In this document: positions 48,677 to 57,084 of the stretch, in pieces
How positions within the stretch are numbered: position 1 is the first letter of the stretch
Layout: each line of letters begins with the position of its first letter
Source of the DNA: Oxalobacteraceae sp. CFBP 8761
GTDB lineage: Bacteria > Pseudomonadota > Gammaproteobacteria > Burkholderiales > Burkholderiaceae_D
Direction of reading: 5' to 3'
Assembly (NCBI GenBank): GCA_014841595.1
Contig: JACYUE010000002.1
Span: 310,001 to 374,000 of the forward strand
Length of the DNA: 64,000 nucleotides
Translations under genes and position numbers: made by a program
The notes under the pieces: generated by a model
Database searches by the model: none
The model's input: only the letters and a program-made list of their open reading frames with translations
What the model was told of the DNA's origin: nothing

Positions 48677-49087
48677 TCAGGCAACGCCCCAGGGATCGTA
48701 GGTGCCGACCTGCCACAAATGGCCTTCCGGATCGCGGCAGGCGAATGCGCGCCCGCCCTGCGGCGCGTCGCCGATCGGCTGGGTGATCAGCGCGCCGCTG
48801 TGAATAACACTGGCATGCACGGCGTCGGCATCGTCCACATGGAGCCAGATCGTTTGCGTCAGCAGGCCGCCTGCCTGTGCCGGTGTCGCCAGCAGGCGGC
48901 CATAGTCGTCTTCGGCATGGGTGCCGATCATCACCATGCCATCACCCAGCGTCAGCTCGGCATGCGCGACTTCGCCCTGACTGCCCGGGATGCAGCGCCG
49001 TATCGTGAAGCCGAAATTCGTGCACAGCCAGGCGAGCATGGCAGGGGTGTCGTGGTAACGCAGGCAGGGGACGACGGTGGAAGGCAT
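48677..49087 (-). CDS. VOC (glyoxalase/bleomycin-resistance) family protein
   Basis: A 136-residue protein with the paired beta-alpha-beta-beta-beta VOC folds: VVPCLRYHDTPAMLAWLCTNFGF, VAHAELTLGDGMVMIGT, LHVDDADAVHASVIHSGA and FACRDPEGHLWQVGTYDPWG. It resembles PhnB/YkcA-like members. ATG 49087 is chosen because an AGGAG site lies just upstream; the frame is open to 49201 with unrelated sequence. Substrate unknown. Confidence 0.9.
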   Translation of the reverse strand: MPSTVVPCLRYHDTPAMLAWLCTNFGFTIRRCIPGSQGEVAHAELTLGDGMVMIGTHAEDDYGRLLATPAQAGGLLTQTIWLHVDDADAVHASVIHSGALITQPIGDAPQGGRAFACRDPEGHLWQVGTYDPWGVA

Positions 49088-49199
49088 GGCACGCTCCTGG
49101 TTCGTTTGGTCAGAACAGCGAAGACAATCCAAAGATGCTTGAAATTTCGACAACGGGCCCACAATGTAAGCATATCGTACCTTCCAACCGGAGACCATC

Positions 49200-49865
49200 A
49201 TGAACCCGTCAGACGAAAAAACCTTGCAGGACTTCCTGGGCCAGCTGGTCCAGGCCCGTGGCGTGACGAAAGATCCGCAAGCCGATGCGCTGATTCAGCG
49301 CGCCGTGGCCGAGCAGCCGGATGCTGCCTACCTGCTGGTGCAGCGCGCGCTGCTGGTGGAGCAGGCGCTGGGCAATGCCAAGGCGCGCATCGCCGAGCTG
49401 GAACGTCAGACCACGAAGGGGAGCGGCGGGTTCCTCGACGCGAATACGTGGGGCAATTCGGCGCAAAGCAATTCATCCACACCAGCGCCGGTGCAGGGCG
49501 CAGCGCAAGGCATGGCGCCATCGACGCGCAGCGGCGGCTTCCTGAGCGGCGCCGGTGGCGGCATGCTGGGTACGATCGCGGCCACGGCGGCTGGCGTGGC
49601 CGCCGGCAGCTTCCTGTTCCATGGCATCGGCAATCTGCTCGATCACAATGATGGGGGAGCCGGCGCGGAAGGTGGCACCAATCATCTGCTGGCCGACGCC
49701 GGGACGGGCGACGCAAACAGCGGTGGCGCACTGGCCGACCAGGCGGGTATCGGCGCCATCGACGAACCGGGCGCGGCCGACGATCCGCTGGCCGACAGCA
49801 ACCATGGCGACGAGCCGAGCGGGTTCTTCGACGGCGACGGGTCGGACGAAGGCGTCTTCGGCTGA
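49200..49865 (+). CDS. DUF2076 protein
   Basis: A 221-residue protein. The N-terminal helix pair (TLQDFLGQLVQARGVTKDPQADALI, DAAYLLVQRALLVEQAL) and the coiled coil ending in IAELE are the DUF2076 hallmark. A flexible region leads to GGFLSGAGGGMLGTIAATAAGVAAGSFLFHGI, a glycine-rich hydrophobic segment, then an acidic tail (DDPLADSNHGDEPSGFFDGD). Such proteins are described as periplasmic ligand-binding sensors in databases, but with no clear signal peptide here the location is uncertain. It is divergent from the VOC gene. Confidence 0.88.
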   Translation: MNPSDEKTLQDFLGQLVQARGVTKDPQADALIQRAVAEQPDAAYLLVQRALLVEQALGNAKARIAELERQTTKGSGGFLDANTWGNSAQSNSSTPAPVQGAAQGMAPSTRSGGFLSGAGGGMLGTIAATAAGVAAGSFLFHGIGNLLDHNDGGAGAEGGTNHLLADAGTGDANSGGALADQAGIGAIDEPGAADDPLADSNHGDEPSGFFDGDGSDEGVFG

Positions 49866-49888
49866 TCGGCACCGTACTGCCTGACACA

Positions 49889-51115
49889 TCAATGGCCGAC
49901 GACGACCGCGCCGCCAGCCCGAGGCCCGTTCCTGAAGCCATGTGACCGGGCTGACCAGACGATGCCCAGTGCAACGCCAAGCAGGCAGAGCAGGGCCCAT
50001 GGGAAGGCGTGCGCGCCCCAGGTTTGCAGCATCACGCCACCCAGTACGCCGGCGCCGGCAATCGCACTGTTCCAGGCCACGACGTTCATCGACAGGGCGA
50101 CATCGGCGCCGGCGCCCGCACTGTCGGCCAGCGCGGTTTGCAGCAGGGTTGCGGCGCCACCAAAGGTCACGCCCCAGACTGCAGTGCCGACATAGATCGC
50201 CAGCGGATGATCTGACCAGGCAATGAACGACAGGGCGACAAGCGCGAAGGTCGTCAGGCTGGCCAGTACTGCAGTACGCAGATGGCGATCAACTGTGCGG
50301 CCTGCAATCCAGATGCCGATCAATGCCGCCAGGCCGAACACCAGCAGGATCAGGTCGACCCGGCCCTGCAAGCCGGCGTGCGCGACGAACGGCGCGATGT
50401 AGGTATAGAGAATATTGTGCGCCAGCATCCACGCAATGACCGTTGCCAGCACGGGCTTGACGCCCGGGGTGGCCAGCACGCTGCGCATGCCGACGCGTTC
50501 GCTCGCCGGCTGTCCCGCGTAATCGGGCACCACGGCAAGCACCCAGCCGATGAGTAGCACCGACAGCGCCGACATGATGCCGAACGCGCTGCGCCAGCCC
50601 AGCATATTCCCTAGCCAGGTGCCCATCGGCACACCGAGCGCGAGCGCAATCGGCGTGCCGACCATGGCGATCGCCATCGCACGCCCCTGCTGGTGCACGG
50701 CCACCATCTTGCGCGCATAGCCAGCGAGCAGACTCCACGCCAGACCTGCCGCGGCGCCAGCGAAAAAGCGCGCCGTCATCGTCAGCCAGAAGCTGGATGA
50801 CAAGGCAGTCACCGAATTGAAGATGAGAAAACCGATGATCGTCAGCAGCAGGACGTTGCGCCGCCGCCAGCCGCCCGTGGCAATGGTGAGCGGGATGGCG
50901 GCCAGTACCGAGCCGAGCGCATAGGCGGTCACGGTCTGGCCTGCCATCGCCGTCGTCACGCCGAGCTCATCCGAAATATTCGGCAACAGGCCAGCTGGCA
51001 GCGTTTCGGTTGCAATACAGATGAATCCGGTCATTGCCAGGGCAAGCAGAGCGGCAATGGGTAGTCGGTCGTCACCGGCCACGACGTTCGGTGGATGGGC
51101 AGTCTTGGCGTGCAT
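49889..51115 (-). CDS. MFS efflux transporter, DHA1/AraJ-like
   Basis: A 408-residue inner-membrane transporter with about twelve helices. Visible motifs include GFICIATETLPAGLLPNISDELG in helix 1, the VTAYALGSVLAAIPLT segment and the motif A-like region GWRRRNVLLL, RFFAGAAAGLAWSLLAGYA and GTPIALALGVPMGTWLG (motif C). It resembles AraJ/YdhP-type drug or sugar efflux proteins. ATG 51115 (MHAKTAHPP) is chosen. The divergent TetR gene and two operator-like repeats in the 148-base gap indicate control by that repressor. Confidence 0.92.
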   Translation of the reverse strand: MHAKTAHPPNVVAGDDRLPIAALLALAMTGFICIATETLPAGLLPNISDELGVTTAMAGQTVTAYALGSVLAAIPLTIATGGWRRRNVLLLTIIGFLIFNSVTALSSSFWLTMTARFFAGAAAGLAWSLLAGYARKMVAVHQQGRAMAIAMVGTPIALALGVPMGTWLGNMLGWRSAFGIMSALSVLLIGWVLAVVPDYAGQPASERVGMRSVLATPGVKPVLATVIAWMLAHNILYTYIAPFVAHAGLQGRVDLILLVFGLAALIGIWIAGRTVDRHLRTAVLASLTTFALVALSFIAWSDHPLAIYVGTAVWGVTFGGAATLLQTALADSAGAGADVALSMNVVAWNSAIAGAGVLGGVMLQTWGAHAFPWALLCLLGVALGIVWSARSHGFRNGPRAGGAVVVGH

Positions 51116-51171
51116 GATGCGCTCCTTTGTAGGGTGGGAAGCGCCGCCGAAGCACCGCTCACGGCACTTAT

Positions 51172-51185
51172 GTACCGATTGGTAC
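51172..51185. promoter_or_regulatory. TetR operator candidate 1
   Basis: GTACCGATTGGTAC, a perfect five-base inverted repeat with a four-base centre, in the divergent MFS/TetR region. A near-copy lies 53 bases further at 51225, so a repeated binding site for the adjacent TetR regulator is likely. Confidence 0.6.
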
Positions 51186-51224
51186 GAATGTAGGCGATGC
51201 ACGCGCTGCTTGTCAATGACTTTT

Positions 51225-51239
51225 GTACCGACTAGTATG
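51225..51239. promoter_or_regulatory. TetR operator candidate 2
   Basis: GTACCGACTAGTATG, matching the site at 51172 at 12 of 15 positions. It is 25 bases before the TetR start, well placed for autoregulation. Confidence 0.55.
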
Positions 51240-51263
51240 GAAGTATTCGACGAGGAGACTACG

Positions 51264-51929
51264 ATGGCGCAGATGGGCCGACCCCGACAATTCGATCGCA
51301 ATGCCGCGCTGACCACGGCCATGCATCTATTCTGGGAACATGGTTACGAGGCGACGTCGCTCGCCCGGCTGAAGACCGCACTAGGTATTTCCGCGCCAAG
51401 TTTCTATGCGGCGTTCGGTTCGAAAGAAGCCCTGTTCCAGGAAACCGTGCGCTGCTATCTGAGCACGCACGGCACCGTCACCGACTGTCTGTGGGATACC
51501 GGAATGGCGCCGCGTCTGGCCATCGAGACGGCGTTGCGTCGCTCGGCCGCCATGCAGGCGGGAAGCGGCCATCCCACCGGATGCATGGTGGTGCTGGGCG
51601 TCGTGGGCACCGGCTGCGATGCCGATGCTACGCTGACTGCTGCGCTGGACGCGTCGCGCGCCCGTACCGGCGCCGGCATGCTGGCCTGCGTCGAGCGCGG
51701 CATTGCGCAAGGTGAACTGCGCCCGGATACCGAGCCTCGCGCACTGGCGACGGTGTTCGAGAGTTTTCTTCTTGGATTGACGACGCTGGCACGCGACGGC
51801 GTTTCAGCTGCGGCGATGGATGCCGCGATCACGCAGGTCCTGCGCCTGTGGGACCTGGCATGCGTGCAACCTCAGCCAGTCGATAACGCCACGATCCGCG
51901 CCGCATCCTCCGGCGTTGCCGGGTTGTAG
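51264..51929 (+). CDS. TetR-family regulator
   Basis: A 221-residue repressor: N-terminal helix-turn-helix (GRPRQFDRNAALTTAMHLFWEHGYEATSL, ISAPSFYAAFGSKEALFQETV), then a ligand-binding helical domain. The N-terminus and the SFYAAFGSKEALF helix place it near the AcrR/YxaF-type group. ATG 51264 follows GAGGAG at 51252; an ATG at 51237 is in frame but lies in the second operator. It is divergent from the MFS gene it presumably controls. Its 3' end overlaps the convergent XRE-type gene by 58 bases. Confidence 0.92.
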   Translation: MAQMGRPRQFDRNAALTTAMHLFWEHGYEATSLARLKTALGISAPSFYAAFGSKEALFQETVRCYLSTHGTVTDCLWDTGMAPRLAIETALRRSAAMQAGSGHPTGCMVVLGVVGTGCDADATLTAALDASRARTGAGMLACVERGIAQGELRPDTEPRALATVFESFLLGLTTLARDGVSAAAMDAAITQVLRLWDLACVQPQPVDNATIRAASSGVAGL

Positions 51930-52696
51930 ACGACCATCGACAGGTCCGGGCGGCTATCGACGGCAAACGATGAATATTCCAGTGCGAGCCAGCCGGCCAC
52001 CGGATGGCGCAACTGCTTCGTGCCTTCGCCGTAGGTGCCGACATCCCGGCTTTGCCACAGCGCGTCGAAATCCGGGCTGCGCTGGCGCAGCTCACGGACC
52101 AGCGGGTCCGAATGGACGTCGACACCAGCGCGCGTCATGTCGGCCCGGAAGGCTGCGACGACGAACCGCGCCACGCTGTCCCAGTCGCGCTGGGCGGCGC
52201 GCGTGGCGGGGTCACAAAAGATGCGGCGCAGGATGTTGCGTTGCTCGGGTGTGGCGCTGTCGTAGCCGAACACCGCCGCAGCGGCGCGGTTCCAGGCGAC
52301 CACATCCCAACTGGCGGTCTTGACGAAGGCCGGACTCGCGGGCAATGCATCGAGTACGCGCTGGATGCGCGGCGAGATTGCCGCGTGCGGTGCATGGTGC
52401 GGCGCCGGTGGCCGGCCCAGGGCCAGCAGGAACAGGTGTTCGCGCTCAGCGCCGGTGAGCATCAGCGCCCGCGCGATGCGCCCGGCGACCTCGGCCGACG
52501 GGGCACCGCCCCGGCCCTGTTCCAGCCAGGTGTACCAGGTGGTGCTGATGCTGGCGCGCTGCGCGACTTCTTCGCGCCGCAGGCCTGGCGTGCGTCGGCG
52601 CATGCTGCCCAGCCCGAGCGCTGCCGGATCGAGGCGGGCGCGGCGGTCTTTCAGGTAGCTGCCCAGCGGATTGTCGCGGCTCGTTGCCCCATCCAT
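51872..52696 (-). CDS. helix-turn-helix regulator, XRE/MmyB-like
   Basis: A 274-residue regulator with an N-terminal helix-turn-helix (GSYLKDRRARLDP, RTPGLRREEVAQRASISTTWYTWLEQGRG, residues about 10-75) and a C-terminal MmyB-like ligand-binding domain (ALPASPAFVKTASWDVVAWNRAA; HPVAGWLALEYSSFAVD). MmyB-type regulators control antibiotic or redox genes. It is divergent from an SDR-family gene, with a palindrome between them, so that gene is the likely target. Its 3' end overlaps the TetR gene. Confidence 0.92.
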   Translation of the reverse strand: MDGATSRDNPLGSYLKDRRARLDPAALGLGSMRRRTPGLRREEVAQRASISTTWYTWLEQGRGGAPSAEVAGRIARALMLTGAEREHLFLLALGRPPAPHHAPHAAISPRIQRVLDALPASPAFVKTASWDVVAWNRAAAAVFGYDSATPEQRNILRRIFCDPATRAAQRDWDSVARFVVAAFRADMTRAGVDVHSDPLVRELRQRSPDFDALWQSRDVGTYGEGTKQLRHPVAGWLALEYSSFAVDSRPDLSMVVYNPATPEDAARIVALSTG

Positions 52697-52707
52697 CCTG
52701 TTACCTC

Positions 52708-52721
52708 TTATACCCGTATAA
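52708..52721. promoter_or_regulatory. operator-like palindrome between XRE and SDR genes
   Basis: TTATACCCGTATAA: six-base perfect arms with a two-base centre, in the 89-base divergent gap. A similar TTTACCCGGATA half lies about 20 bases further. It suits a binding site of the MmyB-like regulator and may overlap promoter elements of both genes. Confidence 0.5.
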
Positions 52722-52785
52722 AGTCACTACTTTACCCGGATACGCAGCCCGTCGATAGTGGACATCTACCCAACAGGAGGATGTC

Positions 52786-53679
52786 ATGCATGTATTCATT
52801 ACCGGTGCGACCGGATTCGTCGGCACTGCCGTGGTACAGGATGTACTCGCCGCCGGCCATACCGTCACCGGCCTGACGCGGTCGGAAGGCGGCGCGGCGG
52901 CGCTGTCCGCGCTAGGCGTGCGGGCGTGGCGCGGCACGCTCGACGATGTCGAGGGACTGCGCGACGCAGTCGCGGCGGTCGATGGCGTAATCCATACCGC
53001 GTTCGATCACGACTTTTCACGGTACGCCGCCAACTGCGCGCAGGACCGGCGCGCGATCGAGGCACTGGGCGCGGCGCTCAAGGGCTCGAATCGTCCGTTG
53101 ATTGTGACGTCAGGCATGGTGCTCGATGTGCAGGGCAGACCGGCAACCGAAGAGGATGTGACGTTCCCGCTCAGCCCGGCGTATCCGCGTGCATCGGAAC
53201 ATGCTGCCAGCGCGCTGGTCGCGCGCGGTGTGAATGCGTCGGTCGTGCGCCTGCCGCCATCCGTGCACGGTGAGGGCGATCACGGCCTGGTGCCGATGAT
53301 GATCGGTTTCGCCCGCACGAAAAGGGTGGCGGCATTTGTCGACGATGGCGCCAACCGCTGGTCGTCGGTGCATCGTCTGGATGCCGCGCGCGTGTTTCGC
53401 CTGGCGCTCGAGCGCGCCGTCCCGGGTGCGCGCTATCACGCCGTGGCCGAGGAGGGCGTGCCGTTTCACGAGATTGCAGCGGCGATCGGTCGGCGCCTGG
53501 GCGTGCCGGTGACGGGTATCGCGCGTGCTGCAGCAGCGCAGCACTTTGGCGCGCTGGCGCATTTCGCCGGCATGGACGTGCCGGCATCGTGTAGCTGGAC
53601 GCGCGAGGTGCTCGATTGGCATCCACGCCAGGGCACGCTGATGGAGGATGTCGACAGCACGCGTTATTTCCCTGCTTGA
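52786..53679 (+). CDS. SDR-family NAD(P)-dependent epimerase/reductase
   Basis: A 297-residue extended-SDR protein. The N-terminal nucleotide-binding motif is FITGATGFVGTAVV (GxxGxxG), followed by LRDAVAAVDGVIHTAFDHD. The usual YxxxK is replaced by a region around YPRASEHAASAL where Lys is missing, as in many atypical SDRs. C-terminal features include SSVHRLDAARVFRLALE. ATG 52786 has an AGGAGG site. Substrate unknown; probably regulated by the divergent MmyB-like gene. Confidence 0.9.
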   Translation: MHVFITGATGFVGTAVVQDVLAAGHTVTGLTRSEGGAAALSALGVRAWRGTLDDVEGLRDAVAAVDGVIHTAFDHDFSRYAANCAQDRRAIEALGAALKGSNRPLIVTSGMVLDVQGRPATEEDVTFPLSPAYPRASEHAASALVARGVNASVVRLPPSVHGEGDHGLVPMMIGFARTKRVAAFVDDGANRWSSVHRLDAARVFRLALERAVPGARYHAVAEEGVPFHEIAAAIGRRLGVPVTGIARAAAAQHFGALAHFAGMDVPASCSWTREVLDWHPRQGTLMEDVDSTRYFPA

Positions 53680-53692
53680 TGGGAGACGCTTG

Positions 53693-54928
53693 TCAGACCA
53701 TCGTCATCAGTACGCCGGTTGCGGCGGCCAGGGCCACGACCAGCCAGGCCGGGGCGCGCCACGTCACCAGCAGCAGGAAGCAGCCCAGCGCCACGGCGGC
53801 GTCACGCAGGTCGAGCACGGCGCTCGTCCACACGGGGTTGTACAGCGCCGCGCCGAGGATGCCCACGACGGCGGCATTCGCGCCCATGACCACGTGGCGC
53901 AGCGCGCGCTGGCGCTGCAGTCGGGCCCAGAATGGCAGCGCGCCGTAGACGAGCAACAGGCCCGGCAGGAACAATGCTACCAGCGCCACGCAGGCGCCGC
54001 CGACGGCGGTGGCGCTCATCCCGGCCTGCGCGCCAAGGAATGCGGCAAATGCAAACAGCGGCCCGGGCAGCGCCTGGGCCATCCCATACCCCGACAGGAA
54101 CGTTTCGCTGGCGATCCAGCCGCTGGCAACGGTTTCGGCCTGCAGCAACGGCAACACCACGTGCCCGCCGCCGAACACGAGCGCGCCCGACCGGTAGAAG
54201 GCGTCAAACAAGGCGAGTGGCCGGTACTGCGTGGCAGCGGCGGAGACGGGCAACAGCACGAACAGCAAACCACACAGGACCAGCGCGGCCACGCCGCCCG
54301 CCACGCGCACCGGAAACGCGAGCGGGGCAGCGCCGTGCGGTGCCTCGCCGCGGCACCAGGCCCAGCCGGCCAGCGCACCGGCCGCGATGGCAATAAACTG
54401 GCCACCGGGACCGGCAGCAACGACCACAATTGCGATGGCGGCCAGGGCAATCACCTTGCGTTGCCAGTCGGGCGTCAGCGTGCCCGCCATCCCCCACACG
54501 GCTTGCGCAACGACAGCGACCGCCACCAGTTTCAGCCCGTGCACCGCGCCAGTGGCCAGTGGGCCGGTCGTGACGGCGGCACCGAGCGCCCAGGCGAGCA
54601 TCAGCAGCGCCGACGGCAGGGTAAAGCCGAGCCACGCGGCGCAGCCGCCCAGCACACCGCCGCCGCGCAGCACGCCCAGCGCGAAACCAACCTGGCTCGA
54701 CGCCGGCCCGGGCAGGAACTGGCACAGTGCGACCAGTTCGCCATAGCGCGCGTCGTCCAGCCAGCGGCGGCGCAGGACGAATTCGTTGCGAAAGTAGCCC
54801 AGGTGGGCAATCGGGCCGCCGAATGAGCGCAGGCCCAGCATCAGGAAGATCCGGAAGATGGCGAACAGCGAACTGGCACCTGCGCCATCGGCAGCAGCGT
54901 CGGTCGTTGGGGCGGTGTGGTCGTGCAC
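53693..54928 (-). CDS. chrA: chromate transporter-family protein
   Basis: A 411-residue inner-membrane protein with two homologous CHR halves. Each has the family's early motif: LGLRSFGGPIAHLGYFRNEF with QFLPGPASSQVGFALG, and YRSGALVFGGGHVVLP with QALPGPLFAFAAFLG. Full-length two-domain CHR proteins export chromate in exchange for other ions, though many members have not been tested. The GTG at 54928 starts two bases after the LytTR regulator stop, which puts it in the same operon as a sensor kinase and response regulator. Confidence 0.9.
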   Translation of the reverse strand: MHDHTAPTTDAAADGAGASSLFAIFRIFLMLGLRSFGGPIAHLGYFRNEFVLRRRWLDDARYGELVALCQFLPGPASSQVGFALGVLRGGGVLGGCAAWLGFTLPSALLMLAWALGAAVTTGPLATGAVHGLKLVAVAVVAQAVWGMAGTLTPDWQRKVIALAAIAIVVVAAGPGGQFIAIAAGALAGWAWCRGEAPHGAAPLAFPVRVAGGVAALVLCGLLFVLLPVSAAATQYRPLALFDAFYRSGALVFGGGHVVLPLLQAETVASGWIASETFLSGYGMAQALPGPLFAFAAFLGAQAGMSATAVGGACVALVALFLPGLLLVYGALPFWARLQRQRALRHVVMGANAAVVGILGAALYNPVWTSAVLDLRDAAVALGCFLLLVTWRAPAWLVVALAAATGVLMTMV

Positions 54929-54930
54929 GA

Positions 54931-55728
54931 CTACATCTGCTGGAACAGCGTGCTGTGATTGCGGCTCACTTCCAGCGCCTCGGGGTAGCCGTGCAGCGTG
55001 AGCATCTGCCGGCCACGCAGGTCGCGTCGCACTTCGGCAATCGCATCGACGCGCACCAGCGTCGAGCGGTGGATGCGCCAGAATTCGTCCGGGTCGAGCG
55101 CTTCTTCGAGTTCCTTGAGCGTCTTGCGGATCAGGTGCTGGGCGGTGGCCGTCTGCACCCGCGTGTACTTGTCGTCGGACTGGAAGAACAGTACCTCGGA
55201 CGTCGCGACCATGCGCAGGCTGGTGCCCGACTGGGCCTGGATCCAGCGCAGGTACGATGGTTTCGACGAGGGCGCCGCGCGACCCAGCAGCTGGTCGCCC
55301 AGTTGCGCCAGCCGCGCCAGCTGGGCGCCGATGTCCTGCGGCTTGTGCTCGAGCTGACGGCGCAGGCGCGCCACCGTGGTATCGAGCCGCGCCAGTGTCA
55401 CGGGCTTGAGCAGGTAATCGATCGCACCGTGCTCGAATGCCTCGACCGCGTACTGGTCGTAGGCGGTCGCAAATACGATGTGGCAGTCGGCGTACAACTG
55501 CCTTGCCGCGTCGATGCCGCCCATGCCCGGCATGCGGATGTCGAGGAACGCGATGTCCGGCTTGTGCTGCGCCGCCAGCGCCACCGCCTCGACCCCGTTG
55601 GCGGCTTCGGCGACGATGCGCAGCTCGGGCCACGCCTCGTGCAGGCGCGCCCGTAACTGGTCGCGCATCAGGGCTTCGTCATCGGCAATCAGGGCAGTGG
55701 GCATGGCGGAGTGCATCGCGGAGTGCAT
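54931..55728 (-). CDS. LytTR-type response regulator
   Basis: A 265-residue regulator: receiver domain (residues about 10-125) with TALIADDEALMRDQL, phospho-acceptor Asp in DIAFLDIRMPGMGG and LLKPVTLARL, and a LytTR DNA-binding domain (about 165-262) with RMVATSEVLFFQSDDKYTRV and FWRIHRSTLVRVDAI. The start is uncertain: ATG 55728, or ATG 55704 after a duplicated HSAM codon block. The sensor kinase gene ends seven bases upstream, and the chrA-like gene follows at once. Confidence 0.92.
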   Translation of the reverse strand: MHSAMHSAMPTALIADDEALMRDQLRARLHEAWPELRIVAEAANGVEAVALAAQHKPDIAFLDIRMPGMGGIDAARQLYADCHIVFATAYDQYAVEAFEHGAIDYLLKPVTLARLDTTVARLRRQLEHKPQDIGAQLARLAQLGDQLLGRAAPSSKPSYLRWIQAQSGTSLRMVATSEVLFFQSDDKYTRVQTATAQHLIRKTLKELEEALDPDEFWRIHRSTLVRVDAIAEVRRDLRGRQMLTLHGYPEALEVSRNHSTLFQQM

Positions 55729-55735
55729 CGTAATA

Positions 55736-56641
55736 TCAGCCGTCTTCGGTCATCCGGTAAGGCAGGCGAATCGACACGCAGGCGCCGCCTGTTACCGGTG
55801 CTTCGATCACAAGCTCGGCCTCTTTGCCGTACAACAGCGCCAGGCGTTCGCGGATATTCGCCAGGCCCACGCCGCTGCCGGCATGCAGGTTGAAGCCGAC
55901 GCCGTCGTCCAGAACATCGACATGCAGCGTGGCGCCTTCGACCCGCGAGCGCACGACGATCGTGCCGCCCGCAACCTTGGGCTCGAGTCCGTGCTTGATC
56001 GCGTTCTCGATCAGCGTCTGCAGCATCATCGGCGGGAACGGCGCGCTGCCCAGAAAATCGGGCACCTCGAAGCGGACCTGGAGCCGTTCTTTCATGCGCG
56101 CCTGCATGATGGCGAGATAGGCGCGCGAGAGTTCGACCTGCTTGCCCAGCGTGCCGCCGGTGCCGCCTTTGCCCATCGACCCGCGCATCTGCGGCAGTGA
56201 TGCGCGCAGGTATTCGATCAGGTGACCGTGCACGCGCGCGGCTTCCTTCGGATCGGTTTCGATCAGCTGACCAATCAGCGCCAGTGTGTTGAACAGGAAG
56301 TGCGGTTCGACCTGGGCCTGGAGCGTGGCCATCTGCGCCTCGGTCAGGCGCCGTTCGAGATTGGCCACGTCGGCCTTGCTCGACGCATCGCGCGCCAGCA
56401 GTTCGGCGCGGCGCTTGCCGCCGGCAAGTACCTTGACGCCAAACGACACCAGGATGAACCAGATCGCCGGTTCGACCAGGTTGACGAACAGGCCGGCGAC
56501 GAAACCCAGGAACCAGACCAGGTACAGCTGGCGCCATTCGATCAGCGCGAGCCAGTCGAAGAAGCGCCACCACAGGGCGCCCGCTTCGCGCATGGCGTCG
56601 CGCACGAAGTCGAGCGCGCGGTTGATCTGGACCGCTGCCAT
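55736..56641 (-). CDS. LytS-type sensor histidine kinase
   Basis: A 301-residue kinase of the His-kinase family paired with LytTR regulators. Two membrane helices lie at about residues 38-76 (YLVWFLGFVAGLFVNLVEPAIWFILVSFG). A coiled coil leads to the phospho-acceptor His in VEPHFLFNTLALIGQL, and the ATPase part shows ENAIKHGLEP and DDGVGFN with GVGLANIRERL. No periplasmic sensor domain is evident, so it may sense membrane state or partner proteins. It begins three bases after the small membrane protein gene. Confidence 0.94.
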   Translation of the reverse strand: MAAVQINRALDFVRDAMREAGALWWRFFDWLALIEWRQLYLVWFLGFVAGLFVNLVEPAIWFILVSFGVKVLAGGKRRAELLARDASSKADVANLERRLTEAQMATLQAQVEPHFLFNTLALIGQLIETDPKEAARVHGHLIEYLRASLPQMRGSMGKGGTGGTLGKQVELSRAYLAIMQARMKERLQVRFEVPDFLGSAPFPPMMLQTLIENAIKHGLEPKVAGGTIVVRSRVEGATLHVDVLDDGVGFNLHAGSGVGLANIRERLALLYGKEAELVIEAPVTGGACVSIRLPYRMTEDG

Positions 56642-56644
56642 GAT

Positions 56645-56923
56645 TTATTCCCCGCTCGTGTGGCGCAGGCGGCGCTGTGGGCGGCCAAACACGGCCACGG
56701 CGACGAACTTGAGCACCAAGAGGCCAACGAACAGGGCCAGCACGATCGGCACGATGGTGACCAGCGCGGCGAGGGCGATCGCGAGTACCAGCAGCACCGG
56801 CCACGGCATGCGGGTCAGGTAGCGCGCGCCGGATTTGGCCAGGCGCCAGGTGGTGCGGCCAGCCACTTCGGCATTGCGCAGGATCGACTGGAAACGGCTG
56901 GCGGGCGTATGAATGGTTTTCAC
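56645..56923 (-). CDS. small membrane protein at the head of the LytS/LytTR operon
   Basis: A 92-residue protein with one long or two closely spaced hydrophobic segments (PWPVLLVLAIALAALVTIVP, then VLALFVGLLVLKFVAVAVFG) and basic ends. The start is probably GTG 56923 (VKTIHTPASRF), which has AAAGGA at a good distance; ATG 56938 would place that site inside the gene. I do not recognise the family. Its position directly before a sensor kinase suggests it could modulate the kinase. Confidence 0.7.
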   Translation of the reverse strand: MKTIHTPASRFQSILRNAEVAGRTTWRLAKSGARYLTRMPWPVLLVLAIALAALVTIVPIVLALFVGLLVLKFVAVAVFGRPQRRLRHTSGE

Positions 56924-57084
56924 GTGTAGTCCTTTCAAAGAGTGATGACCCTACTGTAGGGATGCAGCCGGCCCAGGCCAAGGGCGATCCGACGAACGGT
57001 GCGATTTCCGGGGCGAGCGGTCGTCAGCGTGGATGAGCGGGGCACGGTTTTGGGTGTCAATACGGCGGCGCTGCACGCTGGGTG

